A stretch of 64,000 nt of DNA, from contig NZ_QWGE01000002.1 of the NCBI RefSeq assembly GCF_003576375.1, forward strand, positions 806,001 to 870,000, written 5' to 3'. Below the pieces are notes generated by a model. It did not search any database and was not told the DNA's origin. It worked only from the letters and a program-made list of their open reading frames with translations. Below are positions 1 through 9,415 of the stretch, in pieces; within the stretch, counting starts at the first letter, position 1; the number at the start of each line of letters is the position of its first letter. This stretch comes from Pontibacter oryzae. GTDB taxonomy: Bacteria > Bacteroidota > Bacteroidia > Cytophagales > Hymenobacteraceae. The position numbers were made by a program, and so were the translations under genes.

Positions 1-41
1 CAGGAGCGCTTCTGTTTTATAATAGTTAAACCGGATATCTC

Positions 42-1343
42 TTAGACTCCGTAAAGCATACCTGCAATAGTGGCAGTCATCATACAGGCCAGCGATGCGC
101 CTAGCAGTGCCAGAAAACCTAACTTAGACAACGCGCCCTGTTGGTTAGGAGCCATACTTCCGATTCCGCCAATCTGAATGGCAATAGAGCTAAAATTAGA
201 GAAGCCGCAGAGTGCATAAGTTGCCATAATAAGCGCCTTCTCCCCTAGCAAACCGGCTGCCTTCATGTTTGCTAAATCAAGGTATGCCACAAACTCGTTT
301 ACAGCCGTCTTCTGGCCGAGTAAGCTACCCACTAGTAACGTATCCTGCCAAGGTACGCCCATTATAAAGGCAAAAACCCTAAATATCTGGCCCAATATAT
401 ACTGAAACGAGAAACCATCGAACTGCCCACTTGTGCTAGCCACAACGAAATCGTTCAGGCCGGTTAGTGCGCCAACTTTTATGAGCATATAGTTTAGCAT
501 GGCAATTACCGCAATAAAGGCTAGTAACATGCCACCTACATTCGCTGCCAACCTCAGGCCATCGCCTGCGCCACGGCTCAAAGCATCAACTAAGTTTACG
601 CCAAGCTGCTCCTCATTTACCTCTAGTTCTGTATTTATCTTATCAGGCTCAGTCTCAGGAACCAGAATTTTTGCAAGTACAATACCCGCTGGGGCGTTCA
701 TGATAGATGCCGTGAGCAGGTGAGCTGCAAAAATAGCCTGTTGGTTTACATCGCTTCCACCCAGAAACGCTACATAAGCCGCCAGCACACCGCCGGCCAG
801 TGTGGCCATACCGCCCGTCATTAAGCACATCAATTCCGATTTGGTCATGCGCGAAATGAACGGCCTCACAAGCAAGGGAGCCTCGGTTTGCCCCAGGAAG
901 ATATTACCCGCTGCAGATAAACTCTCGGCTCCGGAAAGCCGCATCCCCTTTGACATAACCCAGGCGATACCAAACACGATTTTCTGCAACACGCCGAGGT
1001 AATATAAACCAGCCGAAACCGTGGAGAAGAAAATAATAGTTGGGAGCACCGAGAAGGCGAAAATGAAGCCTAAGCCACCGTTTTCAGCTGGGTTTGCCAG
1101 GTTGCCGAACAGAAACTGGGCACCTGCCTGCGAAAAGCTTAGAAGTTTTACAAAGAGGCGGCTCACAAACGCGAAGCCATCAGCCACAATGGGAACCTGC
1201 GTAACGAGTACGCCAAAAAGGATCTGAAGAAAAACGCCGAAACCGACCAGTTTCCAGTCGATGGATTTTCTGTTTTTTGAGAACAATATGGCGATGCCAA
1301 GGAGCACAATAAGGCCACCAAGCCCTCTAAGAATATCGTACAT
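42..1343 (-). CDS. Concentrative nucleoside transporter (NupC/CNT family)
   Basis: Inner-membrane symporter expected to import nucleosides with H+ or Na+. The 433-residue chain is almost wholly hydrophobic. It carries features of the CNT family: a Gly-rich gate region, the stretch GQTEAPLLVRPFI near residue 150, and a late NEFVAY motif. I start it at MYDILRGL because family members begin this way, and because the open frame upstream of it (to 1400) runs through a terminator hairpin belonging to the preceding gene. It lies downstream of the bifunctional nuclease on the same strand but behind that terminator, so it probably has its own promoter. Substrate preference (purine or pyrimidine, H+ or Na+) cannot be read from sequence by eye. 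Confidence 0.9.
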   Translation of the reverse strand: MYDILRGLGGLIVLLGIAILFSKNRKSIDWKLVGFGVFLQILFGVLVTQVPIVADGFAFVSRLFVKLLSFSQAGAQFLFGNLANPAENGGLGFIFAFSVLPTIIFFSTVSAGLYYLGVLQKIVFGIAWVMSKGMRLSGAESLSAAGNIFLGQTEAPLLVRPFISRMTKSELMCLMTGGMATLAGGVLAAYVAFLGGSDVNQQAIFAAHLLTASIMNAPAGIVLAKILVPETEPDKINTELEVNEEQLGVNLVDALSRGAGDGLRLAANVGGMLLAFIAVIAMLNYMLIKVGALTGLNDFVVASTSGQFDGFSFQYILGQIFRVFAFIMGVPWQDTLLVGSLLGQKTAVNEFVAYLDLANMKAAGLLGEKALIMATYALCGFSNFSSIAIQIGGIGSMAPNQQGALSKLGFLALLGASLACMMTATIAGMLYGV

Positions 1344-1400
1344 TACAGTTGGTTGAAAGACAAAATCTGTCAAAATTAAGCCTAATATCTTATAAAACAA

Positions 1401-1432
1401 AAAGGTTCGGCACCTCTTGGCACCGAACCTTT
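1401..1432 (-). terminator. Intrinsic terminator after the nuclease/etf operon
   Basis: Inverted repeat AAAGGTTCGG / CCGAACCTTT with a 12-base loop. On the minus strand it is followed by a T-rich run, TTTTTGTTTTATAAG. It lies 24 bases after the stop of the bifunctional nuclease gene. Confidence 0.8.
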
Positions 1433-1455
1433 TATAGAATATACTATATTTTAAA

Positions 1456-2061
1456 TCAGTTGCGCTTATTCAACTCATCGCGAATTTTGGCTGCTTTTTC
1501 ATAGTCCTCTTTTTCAAGGGCTTCGTTCAGCATTTTGTTTAAATCATCCACAGATGTTTGGTTTAAAGGCTCGCTTTTTGAACCAGAGCTAGCTGCAGAA
1601 GAACTGCTTTTTACGGCCATTTCTTCATTCTCCTCCTCTTCTTCTTCCAAGTCGCTGAGAATAATTCCGGCTTCGGATAGTACGCTCTCTACAGTATAGA
1701 TCGGAACTCCAAAGCGCAGGCCTATGGCTATAGCATCAGATGGGCGGGCATCCAACTCGAACTCTTTGGAGCCATTAGTGCACACAATCTTAGAATAAAA
1801 TACCCCCTCTTTCAAATCCGAGATCAGGATCTCAGTAACGCGCACATCCATTTCCTCAGCAAAAGACTTGAACAAGTCATGCGTTAGCGGGCGGTTAGGG
1901 TTAATCTTTTCAATCTGAATAGCAATAGACTGCGCCTCAAACATACCAATAATGATAGGCAGCCTTCTGTTTCCTTCTTTCTCTCCTAACACCAAAGCAA
2001 ACGAACCCGTTTGGGATTGGCTGGAGGAAAGACCGAGTATCTCTAACTGAATTTTCTTCAC
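1456..2061 (-). CDS. Bifunctional nuclease family protein (DUF151) with C-terminal UVR motif
   Basis: 201 residues. Residues 1-140 match the bifunctional nuclease (BFN/DUF151) family, including the conserved stretch ELDARPSDAIAIGLRFGVPI near residue 105. A Glu-rich acidic linker (about 140-150) and a Ser-rich linker follow. The last 35 residues form a UvrB/UvrC-type helical hairpin (ALEKEDYEKAAKIRDEL) that usually mediates protein contacts. Plant BFN proteins cleave RNA and DNA; the bacterial role is poorly known. The gene follows etfA by 18 bases and is the last gene of the etf operon, a neighbourhood I recall as common in Bacteroidetes. Confidence 0.88.
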   Translation of the reverse strand: MKKIQLEILGLSSSQSQTGSFALVLGEKEGNRRLPIIIGMFEAQSIAIQIEKINPNRPLTHDLFKSFAEEMDVRVTEILISDLKEGVFYSKIVCTNGSKEFELDARPSDAIAIGLRFGVPIYTVESVLSEAGIILSDLEEEEEENEEMAVKSSSSAASSGSKSEPLNQTSVDDLNKMLNEALEKEDYEKAAKIRDELNKRN

Positions 2062-2079
2062 AGTATCTTCTTCTAAAGT

Positions 2080-3057
2080 CTATTTGTCTAAAGCTTTGGC
2101 AGCTTCAATTAATTTTGGAACTACTTCAAAGGCATCGCCTACAATACCATAATCAGCGGCTTTGAAGAACGGCGCCTCCGGATCCTTATTAATAACGACA
2201 ATCACTTTAGAAGAGTTAACCCCGGCAAGGTGCTGGATGGCCCCTGAAATACCCACAGCAATGTATAGGTTCGGGCTAACCGTTATACCTGTTTGGCCAA
2301 CGTGCTCATGGTGCGGTCTCCAATCCATATCCGATACAGGCTTAGAGCAGGCAGTGGCAGCGCCTAGGGCGTTTGCCAAGTCCTCGATCAGGTGCCAGTT
2401 CTCAGGACCTTTCAGTCCACGGCCACCAGATACCACAACTTCAGCCTCCGGAAGCAGTACACCATCGGTTTCCTGCATCACGGTTTCTTTAGGAGCGGCA
2501 GCAAAGTCAGCATCGGCAAGATCGGCAGAAAGCTTCTCAACAGTAGCTGTTGCACCGGCATTATGCGTCACGTCGAATGAGTTTTTCTTTACAGCGATGA
2601 TTTTAACATCAGCAGTCAGGGCAACATCAGCAAAGGCTTTGCCCGAGAATACACCGCGCGTTACTACAAACGATCCTCCATCTGTGTTTGGCAGCGTAGT
2701 AACGTTCGTAGCCAGAGAGCCATTCAGGCGAACCGCCAGTTTAGCGCCGATAGAGGCACCGATGTTAGAGTTAGAGAAAACCAACACCTTTGAGCTTTCC
2801 TGCTGGGCAGCTTTCGCGATTACCTTTACATAGGCGTCAGCTACAAAAGAATTTAGGCGGCTGTCTTCATCATACAGTACTTTTTCAATTCCCTGTTCGC
2901 CCAGTTTTGTAAGCGCTTCTTCGTGCACCTCGCCGATAGCCACGGCTGTTGCGGTTGCGCCAAGCTGCTGCGCTACCTGGCTTCCGTAAGATGCAGCCTC
3001 CAGTGAGGACTTTTTGATCTCTCCGTTAAGACCTTCTACAAATACTAATACAGACAT
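2080..3057 (-). CDS. etfA: Electron transfer flavoprotein subunit alpha
   Basis: 325 residues, the normal EtfA length. The N-terminal half is the alpha/beta domain. The C-terminal FAD domain carries the family signature: SGGRGLKGPENW near 210, then ACSKPVSDMDW, GQTGITVSPNLYIAVGISGA and VINKDPEAPFF. With EtfB it forms a soluble FAD/AMP heterodimer that passes electrons from acyl-CoA and other dehydrogenases to the quinone pool through ETF:quinone oxidoreductase. The gene starts 3 bases after the etfB stop, so the pair is translated together. Confidence 0.95.
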   Translation of the reverse strand: MSVLVFVEGLNGEIKKSSLEAASYGSQVAQQLGATATAVAIGEVHEEALTKLGEQGIEKVLYDEDSRLNSFVADAYVKVIAKAAQQESSKVLVFSNSNIGASIGAKLAVRLNGSLATNVTTLPNTDGGSFVVTRGVFSGKAFADVALTADVKIIAVKKNSFDVTHNAGATATVEKLSADLADADFAAAPKETVMQETDGVLLPEAEVVVSGGRGLKGPENWHLIEDLANALGAATACSKPVSDMDWRPHHEHVGQTGITVSPNLYIAVGISGAIQHLAGVNSSKVIVVINKDPEAPFFKAADYGIVGDAFEVVPKLIEAAKALDK

Positions 3058-3060
3058 ATC

Positions 3061-3801
3061 TTATAGTACTTTAGCTTCGTTTCTCAATAATGTAATTAAT
3101 TCGCCGGCATTTTCCGGGTCAATCATCTTCACCCCGCCCTTTTTCTCCGGCTTGCTGTAGTTTACATACTCAGCTTTTGCCTCGGCACCAACCGGCTCTA
3201 CTACATTTAATGGTTTTGTACGGGCTGTCATAATGCCGCGCATGTTCGGGATGCGTGGCTCAGACATTGGCTGCTGGGCACTCGCCACAAACGGCAGCTT
3301 TACCTCGACCACCTCTTTGCCACCCTCAACCTCACGCTCCAAGCGGGCAGTGCTATCATCTACCAGGTCCAGTTTAAAAGCCGGAACCACGGCAGGGATG
3401 CCCAAGATCTCGCCAACCATGTTGTGCACCTGCGAGCCGTTGTAGTCAATAGACTCTTTGCCCATCAGGATCATATCATAATTGTTTTCTTTGGCTATCG
3501 CAGCGATCTGCTGCGCCACGAAGAACGCATCCGTTGGGTTTGCGTTTACGCGGATAGCATCGTCTGCACCAATAGCGAGTGCCTTGCGGATGTTTGGCTC
3601 TGTATCGGCCTCACCTACGTTTAATACGGTTACGGTGCCACCTTTTGCTTCTTTCAGCTCAATGGCTCTTGTCAGCGCATACTCATCCCAAGGGTTGATA
3701 ACGAACTGCACGCCGTTTTTGTCAAACGCCTTGTTGTCAGCCGTAAAGTTGATCTTGGAAGTGGTATCCGGTACGTTACTGATGCAAACTAATATTTTCA
3801 T
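3061..3801 (-). CDS. etfB: Electron transfer flavoprotein subunit beta
   Basis: 246 residues, full length for EtfB. It starts with MKILVCISNVPDTT, followed by NPWDEYALTRAIELKE near residue 38, a signature of the beta subunit. The region around residues 100-130 (MGKESIDYNGSQV) matches the AMP-binding loop. It is the first gene of the etfB-etfA-nuclease operon, transcribed divergently from the small TPR gene across only 67 bases. That short gap must hold both promoters; I could not pick out a clear consensus in it. Confidence 0.95.
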   Translation of the reverse strand: MKILVCISNVPDTTSKINFTADNKAFDKNGVQFVINPWDEYALTRAIELKEAKGGTVTVLNVGEADTEPNIRKALAIGADDAIRVNANPTDAFFVAQQIAAIAKENNYDMILMGKESIDYNGSQVHNMVGEILGIPAVVPAFKLDLVDDSTARLEREVEGGKEVVEVKLPFVASAQQPMSEPRIPNMRGIMTARTKPLNVVEPVGAEAKAEYVNYSKPEKKGGVKMIDPENAGELITLLRNEAKVL

Positions 3802-3868
3802 GGTTAGAAATGTTAGCTTTTTAAATTTAGATTTGTTGCGAAGTTAATTAAAATATAGCCAATTCGAA

Positions 3869-4201
3869 ATGAACCAAAACAGATTAGAACAGCTCTTCAA
3901 ATTCCTGGAAGAAGACCCGAACGATTCCTTTACACTATACGCCATTGCCACTGAGTATCGTAACGAGAACCCGCAAAAAGCGCTGGAGTATTATGAAAAA
4001 CTGCTGGCCGAACACGAAAGCTATGTAGGCACTTACTACCATGCTGCCAAACTATACGAAGAGCTTGGCGAAAGCGATGTGGCAGAGCGCACCTATAAAA
4101 AAGGCATGCAGGTAAGCCGCCAGGAAGGCAACATGCACGCATTTTCGGAACTGCAGCAGGCATACAATAAGATGATGGGCCTGGATTACGAAGACGACTA
4201 A
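3869..4201 (+). CDS. Small tetratricopeptide-repeat protein
   Basis: 110 residues, no signal peptide, so cytoplasmic. Two to three TPR-like helical pairs are visible: FKFLEEDPNDSFTLYAIATE, then NPQKALEYYEKLLAEHESYV, then AAKLYEELGESDVAERTYKK. The spacing of Ala, Gly and Tyr fits the 34-residue TPR pattern. TPRs bind partner proteins; no partner is indicated here. It is divergent from etfB and ends before a strong bidirectional terminator. Confidence 0.85.
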   Translation: MNQNRLEQLFKFLEEDPNDSFTLYAIATEYRNENPQKALEYYEKLLAEHESYVGTYYHAAKLYEELGESDVAERTYKKGMQVSRQEGNMHAFSELQQAYNKMMGLDYEDD

Positions 4202-4388
4202 CCGGCTGCCAGCCATCCCGAATTGCTTTCATCAAAAATAGTATGCATGCAGCATATTTCCAAATCTATATTTAAAACTCATTTTGCCCTAAAAGGTTAC
4301 TGTATTTGCAACTAGCTTTGTTTTAAAGTATAGGTTTGAAAGCCCGGGTATAAATTTTAACTCATACGCGGCATTAAGGTTTTACATT

Positions 4389-4446
4389 AAAAAAGACAGC
4401 CGCCGCCTTACACCGATAAACAGGTAGGGCGGCGGCTGTCTTTTTA
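4389..4446. terminator. Bidirectional intrinsic terminator
   Basis: Stem AAAAAGACAGCCGCCGCC / GGCGGCGGCTGTCTTTTT. It has an A-run on one side and a T-run on the other, and sits between the convergent TPR and monooxygenase genes, so it can serve both strands. Confidence 0.9.
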
Positions 4447-4457
4447 TGCATCTGCCA

Positions 4458-4754
4458 TTAGGCCGTAATGTGGTCGAACATGCGCACTTTCGGACTGTGA
4501 GGCACCAGCTTTAGGCCTTTAGGCACCCCCTGGTGCGACTCTCGCATGTGGTTCTTATACCATACCTGGTAGCTTTCCTCGTCTGTCCAAAAAGTCATCA
4601 TCCAGATTTCCTGTGTATTATCCTTCGGGCTCAGTACATCCAGGCGGATAAACCCTGGCGCATTATTTACGAGTTGTGGGCGGTTAACGAAGGCTTCTTT
4701 CACCTCGTCTGCCATGTCGTTGGCTATTTCAAAAGTGCTTAGTGCTACAAACAT
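4458..4754 (-). CDS. Antibiotic biosynthesis monooxygenase / IsdG-HmoA-like heme-degrading protein
   Basis: 98 residues, the length of a single ABM (dimeric ferredoxin-like barrel) domain. An Asn near residue 12 (FEIANDMAD), a Trp-rich middle (IWMMTFWTDEESYQVWYKNH) and RESHQGVP resemble the HmoA/IsdG heme oxygenases, which use an Asn-Trp-His set to open heme and release iron. Heme degradation is therefore the likely role, but ABM domains also serve as quinol monooxygenases and the assignment is not certain. It stands alone between terminators and the pyruvate carboxylase gene. Confidence 0.75.
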   Translation of the reverse strand: MFVALSTFEIANDMADEVKEAFVNRPQLVNNAPGFIRLDVLSPKDNTQEIWMMTFWTDEESYQVWYKNHMRESHQGVPKGLKLVPHSPKVRMFDHITA

Positions 4755-4903
4755 GTAATCAATTTAGTAGGTGGCGCGATTTAATGAATGGTACTGCTCC
4801 TGCGTATGCGCCATTAACGCAGGTTTAATTGAAAGAGTAATTCTAAAGATTTATTCTCAGAAAGCATAATTTTTAGTCAACCCACTGTGTTTAGATTCAT
4901 ACT

Positions 4904-7900
4904 TTAACTGAGTGTAAGCACAAGATCATCGGTGTTTACTAACTCCCCTTCACGCAACTCAATACTACTGACTACTGCATCCTCATTGGCAGTAATGGTC
5001 GTCTCCATTTTCATGGCCTCTATGATAAACAGCGGCGTGTTCTTTTTTACTTTCTGCTCTTTTTCTACCAACACTTTAGAGAGCATCCCCTGAAGCGGTG
5101 CACCAATTTCCTTAACATTACTCTTATCAGCCTTTTTATGTTCAACCCGCTCTACCTTTACGGAACGGTCTCGCACATCTATGTTTCTTGTTTGGCCGTT
5201 TAGCTTGTAGAATACTGTGCGCATGCCGTCTTCGTTTACATGGCTCAGCGATTGATACTTGATCACGATGGATTTGCCACGGGCAATATCAATAATAGCT
5301 TCCTCGCCTGGTTGTAAACCGTAGAAGAATAGCCTTGTCGGGATTTTAGATACATCGCCATATAGCTCCAGGTGTTTTACATAGTCATCATATACTTTAG
5401 GGTATAACTGGAAAGACAGAAAATCCACAAAACGTTTTTCTTTGCCATACTTATCCCTAAACGCTGCAAACTCTTTCTCAAAGTCCACTGGCTCCAAGTG
5501 TGCATTGGGCCTGTCAGTAAAGGCTTCATCGGGGTTTTTAAGTACGATGCTTTGCAGTTTTTTAGGAAAACCGCCTGCGGGCTGGCCCAACTCGCCTTTA
5601 AAGAAAGACTGCACCGAAGCTGGGAAAGAGATCTGATCGCCGCGCTCCAGCACATCTACGGTTGAGAGGCCGTTAGACACTAAGTATAAGGCCATATCGC
5701 CAACAACTTTGGAGCTCGGTGTCACCTTTACCACATCCCCGAACAACTGATTTACTTCAGCATAGGTTTGCTTGATTAGTTCCCATTTGTCGCCGAGGCC
5801 CAGTGCGTTTGCCTGTGGCCGCAGGTTAGAGTATTGCCCGCCTGGTATTTCGTGGCGGTACACTTCCGCTGTACCCGCCTTTAACCCAGACTCAAATGGA
5901 TAATAGTATTCCCGAATAGTTTCCCAATAATTTGAGTGCCGGTTCAGGCTGGCTTGGTCAAACTCTCGGTGCCGTTCCTGGAAGCGCATCATCTCCACCA
6001 CCGAGTTAAAGTTGGGTTGCGAGGTTAGGCCGGATAAAGCTCCAAGCGCTACATCCACCACATCTACACCGGCCTCAATTGCTTTTAGGTAAGTGGCTGC
6101 CTGTATAGATGAAGTGTCATGGGTATGCAGGTGAATCGGAATGCTAACCGTATCGCGCAAGGCGGTGACCAGTTCAGTGGCGGCGTAGGGCTTCAGCAGG
6201 CCAGCCATATCCTTTACGGCAAGAATGTGCGCGCCGGCACTCTCCAGCTGCTTTGCAAGCTGCAGATAATAGTCTAACGTATACTTTGTTTTTTTCGGAT
6301 TCAGGATATCCCCGGTGTAGCAGATGGTACCTTCCGCCAAGCCCTGAGTACGTTTGCGAACATAGTTGATGCAGGGCTCCATACTTTTCATCCAATTCAG
6401 CGAGTCGAATATTCGGAATACGTCCACACCAGTTTCCCAGGATTTCTCCACAAAAGATTCAATTAGGTTATCTGGGTAAGCCTTATACCCTACCCCATTA
6501 GAGCCACGCAGCAGCATCTGCAAAAGTATGTTCGGGATCGCTTTTCGCAATTCAGCAAGCCGGTCCCATGGGTCTTCGTGCAAAAAACGCAGGCATACAT
6601 CAAAAGTGGCTCCGCCCCATACTTCCATACTGAAAATTTGCGGGTGGTCTTTGCCGTAAGCTTCTGCAATTTTCAGCATATCAAAAGTACGCATGCGCGT
6701 TGCCAACAACGACTGATGCGCATCTCGGAAGGTGGTGTCGGTATAGTGTATTTGTTTTTCCGCGCGCAGCCACTTAGAGAATGCCTCCGGGCCGAGCTCA
6801 GTGAGCAAGTCTTTAGTACCTTTCTGGTAAGGTTTGCTCAGGTCAAAGCCTTGCAGGTCGGGTTTGCGAAGCACCTTGTCCGGGTTTACCTTTTTCACAT
6901 CCGGGTTGCCATTTACGATCACATCCGAGAGGAACGTAAGCATTTTAGTGGCCCTATCTTTGCGCTGCTTAAACACAAACAATTCCGGGTGCGTTTTTAC
7001 GAAATCTACCGTGGCATCGCCAGCGATAAAAGTAGGGTGGTTGATGATGTTCTGCAAGAACTGTATGTTCTGCTTTACGCCCCTGATACGAAACTCATCC
7101 AGCGTTCTGGACATTTTAGTGGCAGCATGGGCCAGCGTGGGTGCATGCGTGGATACTTTAACCAACAAGGAATCGAAGAACGGGCTGATCTTAGCGCCTG
7201 TGTACACGCTTCCCTGGTCTAGGCGGATGCCAAACCCACCCGCACTTCGGTAAGCGATGATGGTGCCGTAGTCTGGTTTGAAATCATTCTCGGGGTCTTC
7301 GGTAGTGATGCGGCACTGAATTGCCACGCCATGCGCACGAACTGGGGTGGCAGGTCCTAGCTGCACTTCTTCATCCTCTAATTTTGATCCTTGCGCAATG
7401 TAGATCTGCGTTTTAATCAGGTCTATGCCCGTAATCATTTCAGTAACTGTATGCTCTACCTGTATGCGCGGATTAACCTCTATGAAGTATATCTGCTGCG
7501 TGTGCGGCTCTACCAGAAACTCAACAGTGCCTACGTTGTTGTAATTAACCGCCTTGCAGATGCGCACTGCGTAATTATAGAGTTGTTGCCGTGTTTCATC
7601 GGTTAAGCTGATGGCCGGGGCCACTTCCACCACTTTCTGGAACCGCCGCTGTACCGAGCAGTCGCGTTCGAATAGATGCGTTATGTTCCCGTAATTATCG
7701 GCTACAATCTGTACCTCTATGTGCTTTGGGTTTTCTACGAACTTCTCAAGAAACAGGGTATCGTCGCCGAAGGCCTTTTGCGCCTCGTTTTTGGCCTCAA
7801 AGAAACCCTTCTCCAACTGATCATCATCCCGGATTACGCGCATGCCACGCCCGCCACCGCCAGCTGCCGCTTTCAGCATAAGCGGGTATCCTATCCGGTG

Positions 7901-8350
7901 CGCTTCCGCCAAGGCAATCTCAAAAGTTTCGAGGTCTTTGGTGTTACTCTCAATAACAGGCACTTCGCAGCTGATAGCCACCTTCTTGGCTGCTATCTTA
8001 TCTCCCAGCGAGGCCATCACTTCAGGCCTGGGACCTATAAAGATCAAACCATTCTCGGCGCAGCGGCGTGAAAAATGCTGGTTTTCTGATAAGAAGCCAT
8101 AGCCCGGGTGTATGGCATCTACATTGTTTTCCTTGGCAATCCGGATAATGCCTTCAATATCCAGATAGGGTTGCAGAGGTTGGTTGTCCTTGCCAATTTG
8201 GTACGCTTCATCGGATTTATAGCGGTGCAGAGAGTAACGATCCTCATACGTGTAAATAGCTACTGTTTCAATGTTTAGTTCGGTGCAGGCACGTAAGACA
8301 CGAATGGCAATTTCGCCGCGGTTAGCTACGAGTACTTTTTTAATTTTCAT
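4904..8350 (-). CDS. pyc: Pyruvate carboxylase (single-chain)
   Basis: 1148 residues, the full length of the one-chain enzyme. It carboxylates pyruvate to oxaloacetate with ATP, bicarbonate and biotin, refilling the TCA cycle. Order of domains: biotin carboxylase (1 to about 455; VLVANRGEIAIRV, ATP-grasp loop KAAAGGGGRGMR, EVNPRIQVEHTVTE), carboxyltransferase (about 530-810; FRDAHQSLLATRMRT, HLHTHDTS metal-binding histidines), the conserved PYC domain, and biotinyl carrier at the end with AMKMET, biotin on Lys1114. The start MKIKKVLVANRGE is standard. It is monocistronic, with 303 bases of non-coding sequence upstream. Confidence 0.97.
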   Translation of the reverse strand: MKIKKVLVANRGEIAIRVLRACTELNIETVAIYTYEDRYSLHRYKSDEAYQIGKDNQPLQPYLDIEGIIRIAKENNVDAIHPGYGFLSENQHFSRRCAENGLIFIGPRPEVMASLGDKIAAKKVAISCEVPVIESNTKDLETFEIALAEAHRIGYPLMLKAAAGGGGRGMRVIRDDDQLEKGFFEAKNEAQKAFGDDTLFLEKFVENPKHIEVQIVADNYGNITHLFERDCSVQRRFQKVVEVAPAISLTDETRQQLYNYAVRICKAVNYNNVGTVEFLVEPHTQQIYFIEVNPRIQVEHTVTEMITGIDLIKTQIYIAQGSKLEDEEVQLGPATPVRAHGVAIQCRITTEDPENDFKPDYGTIIAYRSAGGFGIRLDQGSVYTGAKISPFFDSLLVKVSTHAPTLAHAATKMSRTLDEFRIRGVKQNIQFLQNIINHPTFIAGDATVDFVKTHPELFVFKQRKDRATKMLTFLSDVIVNGNPDVKKVNPDKVLRKPDLQGFDLSKPYQKGTKDLLTELGPEAFSKWLRAEKQIHYTDTTFRDAHQSLLATRMRTFDMLKIAEAYGKDHPQIFSMEVWGGATFDVCLRFLHEDPWDRLAELRKAIPNILLQMLLRGSNGVGYKAYPDNLIESFVEKSWETGVDVFRIFDSLNWMKSMEPCINYVRKRTQGLAEGTICYTGDILNPKKTKYTLDYYLQLAKQLESAGAHILAVKDMAGLLKPYAATELVTALRDTVSIPIHLHTHDTSSIQAATYLKAIEAGVDVVDVALGALSGLTSQPNFNSVVEMMRFQERHREFDQASLNRHSNYWETIREYYYPFESGLKAGTAEVYRHEIPGGQYSNLRPQANALGLGDKWELIKQTYAEVNQLFGDVVKVTPSSKVVGDMALYLVSNGLSTVDVLERGDQISFPASVQSFFKGELGQPAGGFPKKLQSIVLKNPDEAFTDRPNAHLEPVDFEKEFAAFRDKYGKEKRFVDFLSFQLYPKVYDDYVKHLELYGDVSKIPTRLFFYGLQPGEEAIIDIARGKSIVIKYQSLSHVNEDGMRTVFYKLNGQTRNIDVRDRSVKVERVEHKKADKSNVKEIGAPLQGMLSKVLVEKEQKVKKNTPLFIIEAMKMETTITANEDAVVSSIELREGELVNTDDLVLTLS

Positions 8351-8653
8351 AGGCGGTGAGCAGTTTTAGGCGTATTGATTGGTTTTTAGAGAACGAGGCT
8401 ATGCTACTGGTTTCAAACACCGATTCAAGGTTATTAAACCTGCGTTTAAACACATGTATTAGTATAACTTAATATTGGGAACTGATGCTGTTAATACCTG
8501 ATTATGTAGCAGAAGGTTATAGCCTAAACTACAATTAAGGCAACTCCGTTTTGTACTAAACAATCAGCATAAAATCCGAGCACCAATTAAAACTGTTCCT
8601 GAACAAATACTCTTTGGCCGGGTTAGAAAACAAACAACTCAACACCTATACTT
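8351..8653. other. Intergenic region between pyruvate carboxylase and SDR genes
   Basis: Divergent, AT-rich 303-base gap that must hold both promoters. I found no exact TAnnTTTG box; TACTCTTTG at about 8607 (one base too long) is the nearest for the plus strand. No RNA gene or repeat seen. Confidence 0.4.
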
Positions 8654-9376
8654 ATGCCTTTAAAAGATAAGAACATACTCGTAGTTGGTGGAACCTCTGG
8701 CATTGGCCTACAAACAGCCAGAAGGCTGCAGGAGAAAGGGGCAAATGTAATAGTGGCTTCACGGAAACCCTCAGAAGAGTCCGAAGCGCTTAACCTGCAG
8801 CATGTGCCCCTGGATGTACTGCAGTTTGATGCGCAACCACTGTTGGAGGCGCTGCCTAATGTGCTGCATGGAACCGTGTATTGCCCCGGAAGTATAAAAC
8901 TTAAACCTTTCGAGCGCATGAAAATAGAGGATTTTAGAAACGACCTAGAACTAAACGTACTTGGCGCAGTGCAGGTGCTACAAGCCGTAATGCCACTGCT
9001 GAAGAAGGCTGAGGGTTCGAGCGTTGTGCTTTTCAGCACGGTAGCAGTTGGAACAGGCATGCCTTTTCATACGTCCATCGCCACAGCTAAAGCGGCAGTG
9101 CAAGGCTTGGCTGTATCTCTGGCAGCAGAATATGCCTCTGCTAAGGTTCGCGTTAACACCATAGCCCCTTCTTTAACCGATACGCCATTGGCTAAAAGTT
9201 TGCTAAGCTCACCGGAGAAAGCCGAGGCGGCAGGCAAGCGCCACCCGTTAGGCCGTGTAGGCAAACCTGACGACATGGCAAGCGCTGCGCTATACTTGCT
9301 TTCCGATGACTCAGCGTGGATGACCGGGCAAACCCTGCGTCTCGATGGCGGCATGAGCTCCATTAAATTGATCTAG
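8654..9376 (+). CDS. SDR-family oxidoreductase lacking the catalytic tyrosine
   Basis: 240 residues with a Rossmann fold. The NAD(P)-binding GGTSGIG is at 12-18 and an Asn-Val-Leu-Gly segment lies near 98. The catalytic Ser (S128 in LFSTVAVG) and Lys (K146) are present, and the C-terminal LRLDGG motif is typical. The Tyr of the usual YxxxK is replaced by Ile142 (IATAK). The protein is otherwise intact, so I do not call it a pseudogene. It may use another residue, bind without classic catalysis, or belong to a divergent SDR group. It lies 39 bases upstream of the photolyase gene on the same strand, so the two are likely co-transcribed. Confidence 0.85.
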   Translation: MPLKDKNILVVGGTSGIGLQTARRLQEKGANVIVASRKPSEESEALNLQHVPLDVLQFDAQPLLEALPNVLHGTVYCPGSIKLKPFERMKIEDFRNDLELNVLGAVQVLQAVMPLLKKAEGSSVVLFSTVAVGTGMPFHTSIATAKAAVQGLAVSLAAEYASAKVRVNTIAPSLTDTPLAKSLLSSPEKAEAAGKRHPLGRVGKPDDMASAALYLLSDDSAWMTGQTLRLDGGMSSIKLI

Positions 9377-9415
9377 CAGCTTTACTCTTAACATAAAACT
9401 CACAAACTCCCACAG

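Noticed and set aside
2162..2833. 223-residue frame antisense to etfA
   Set aside because: Shadow of etfA codon usage; no motif, and etfA is clear.
6578..7222. 214-residue frame antisense to pyruvate carboxylase
   Set aside because: No recognisable motif; opposite strand of a certain gene.
8654..9376. Calling the SDR a pseudogene because Tyr is absent
   Set aside because: The frame is full length and the cofactor loop, Ser, Lys and C-terminal motifs are intact; loss of one residue can be a family trait.
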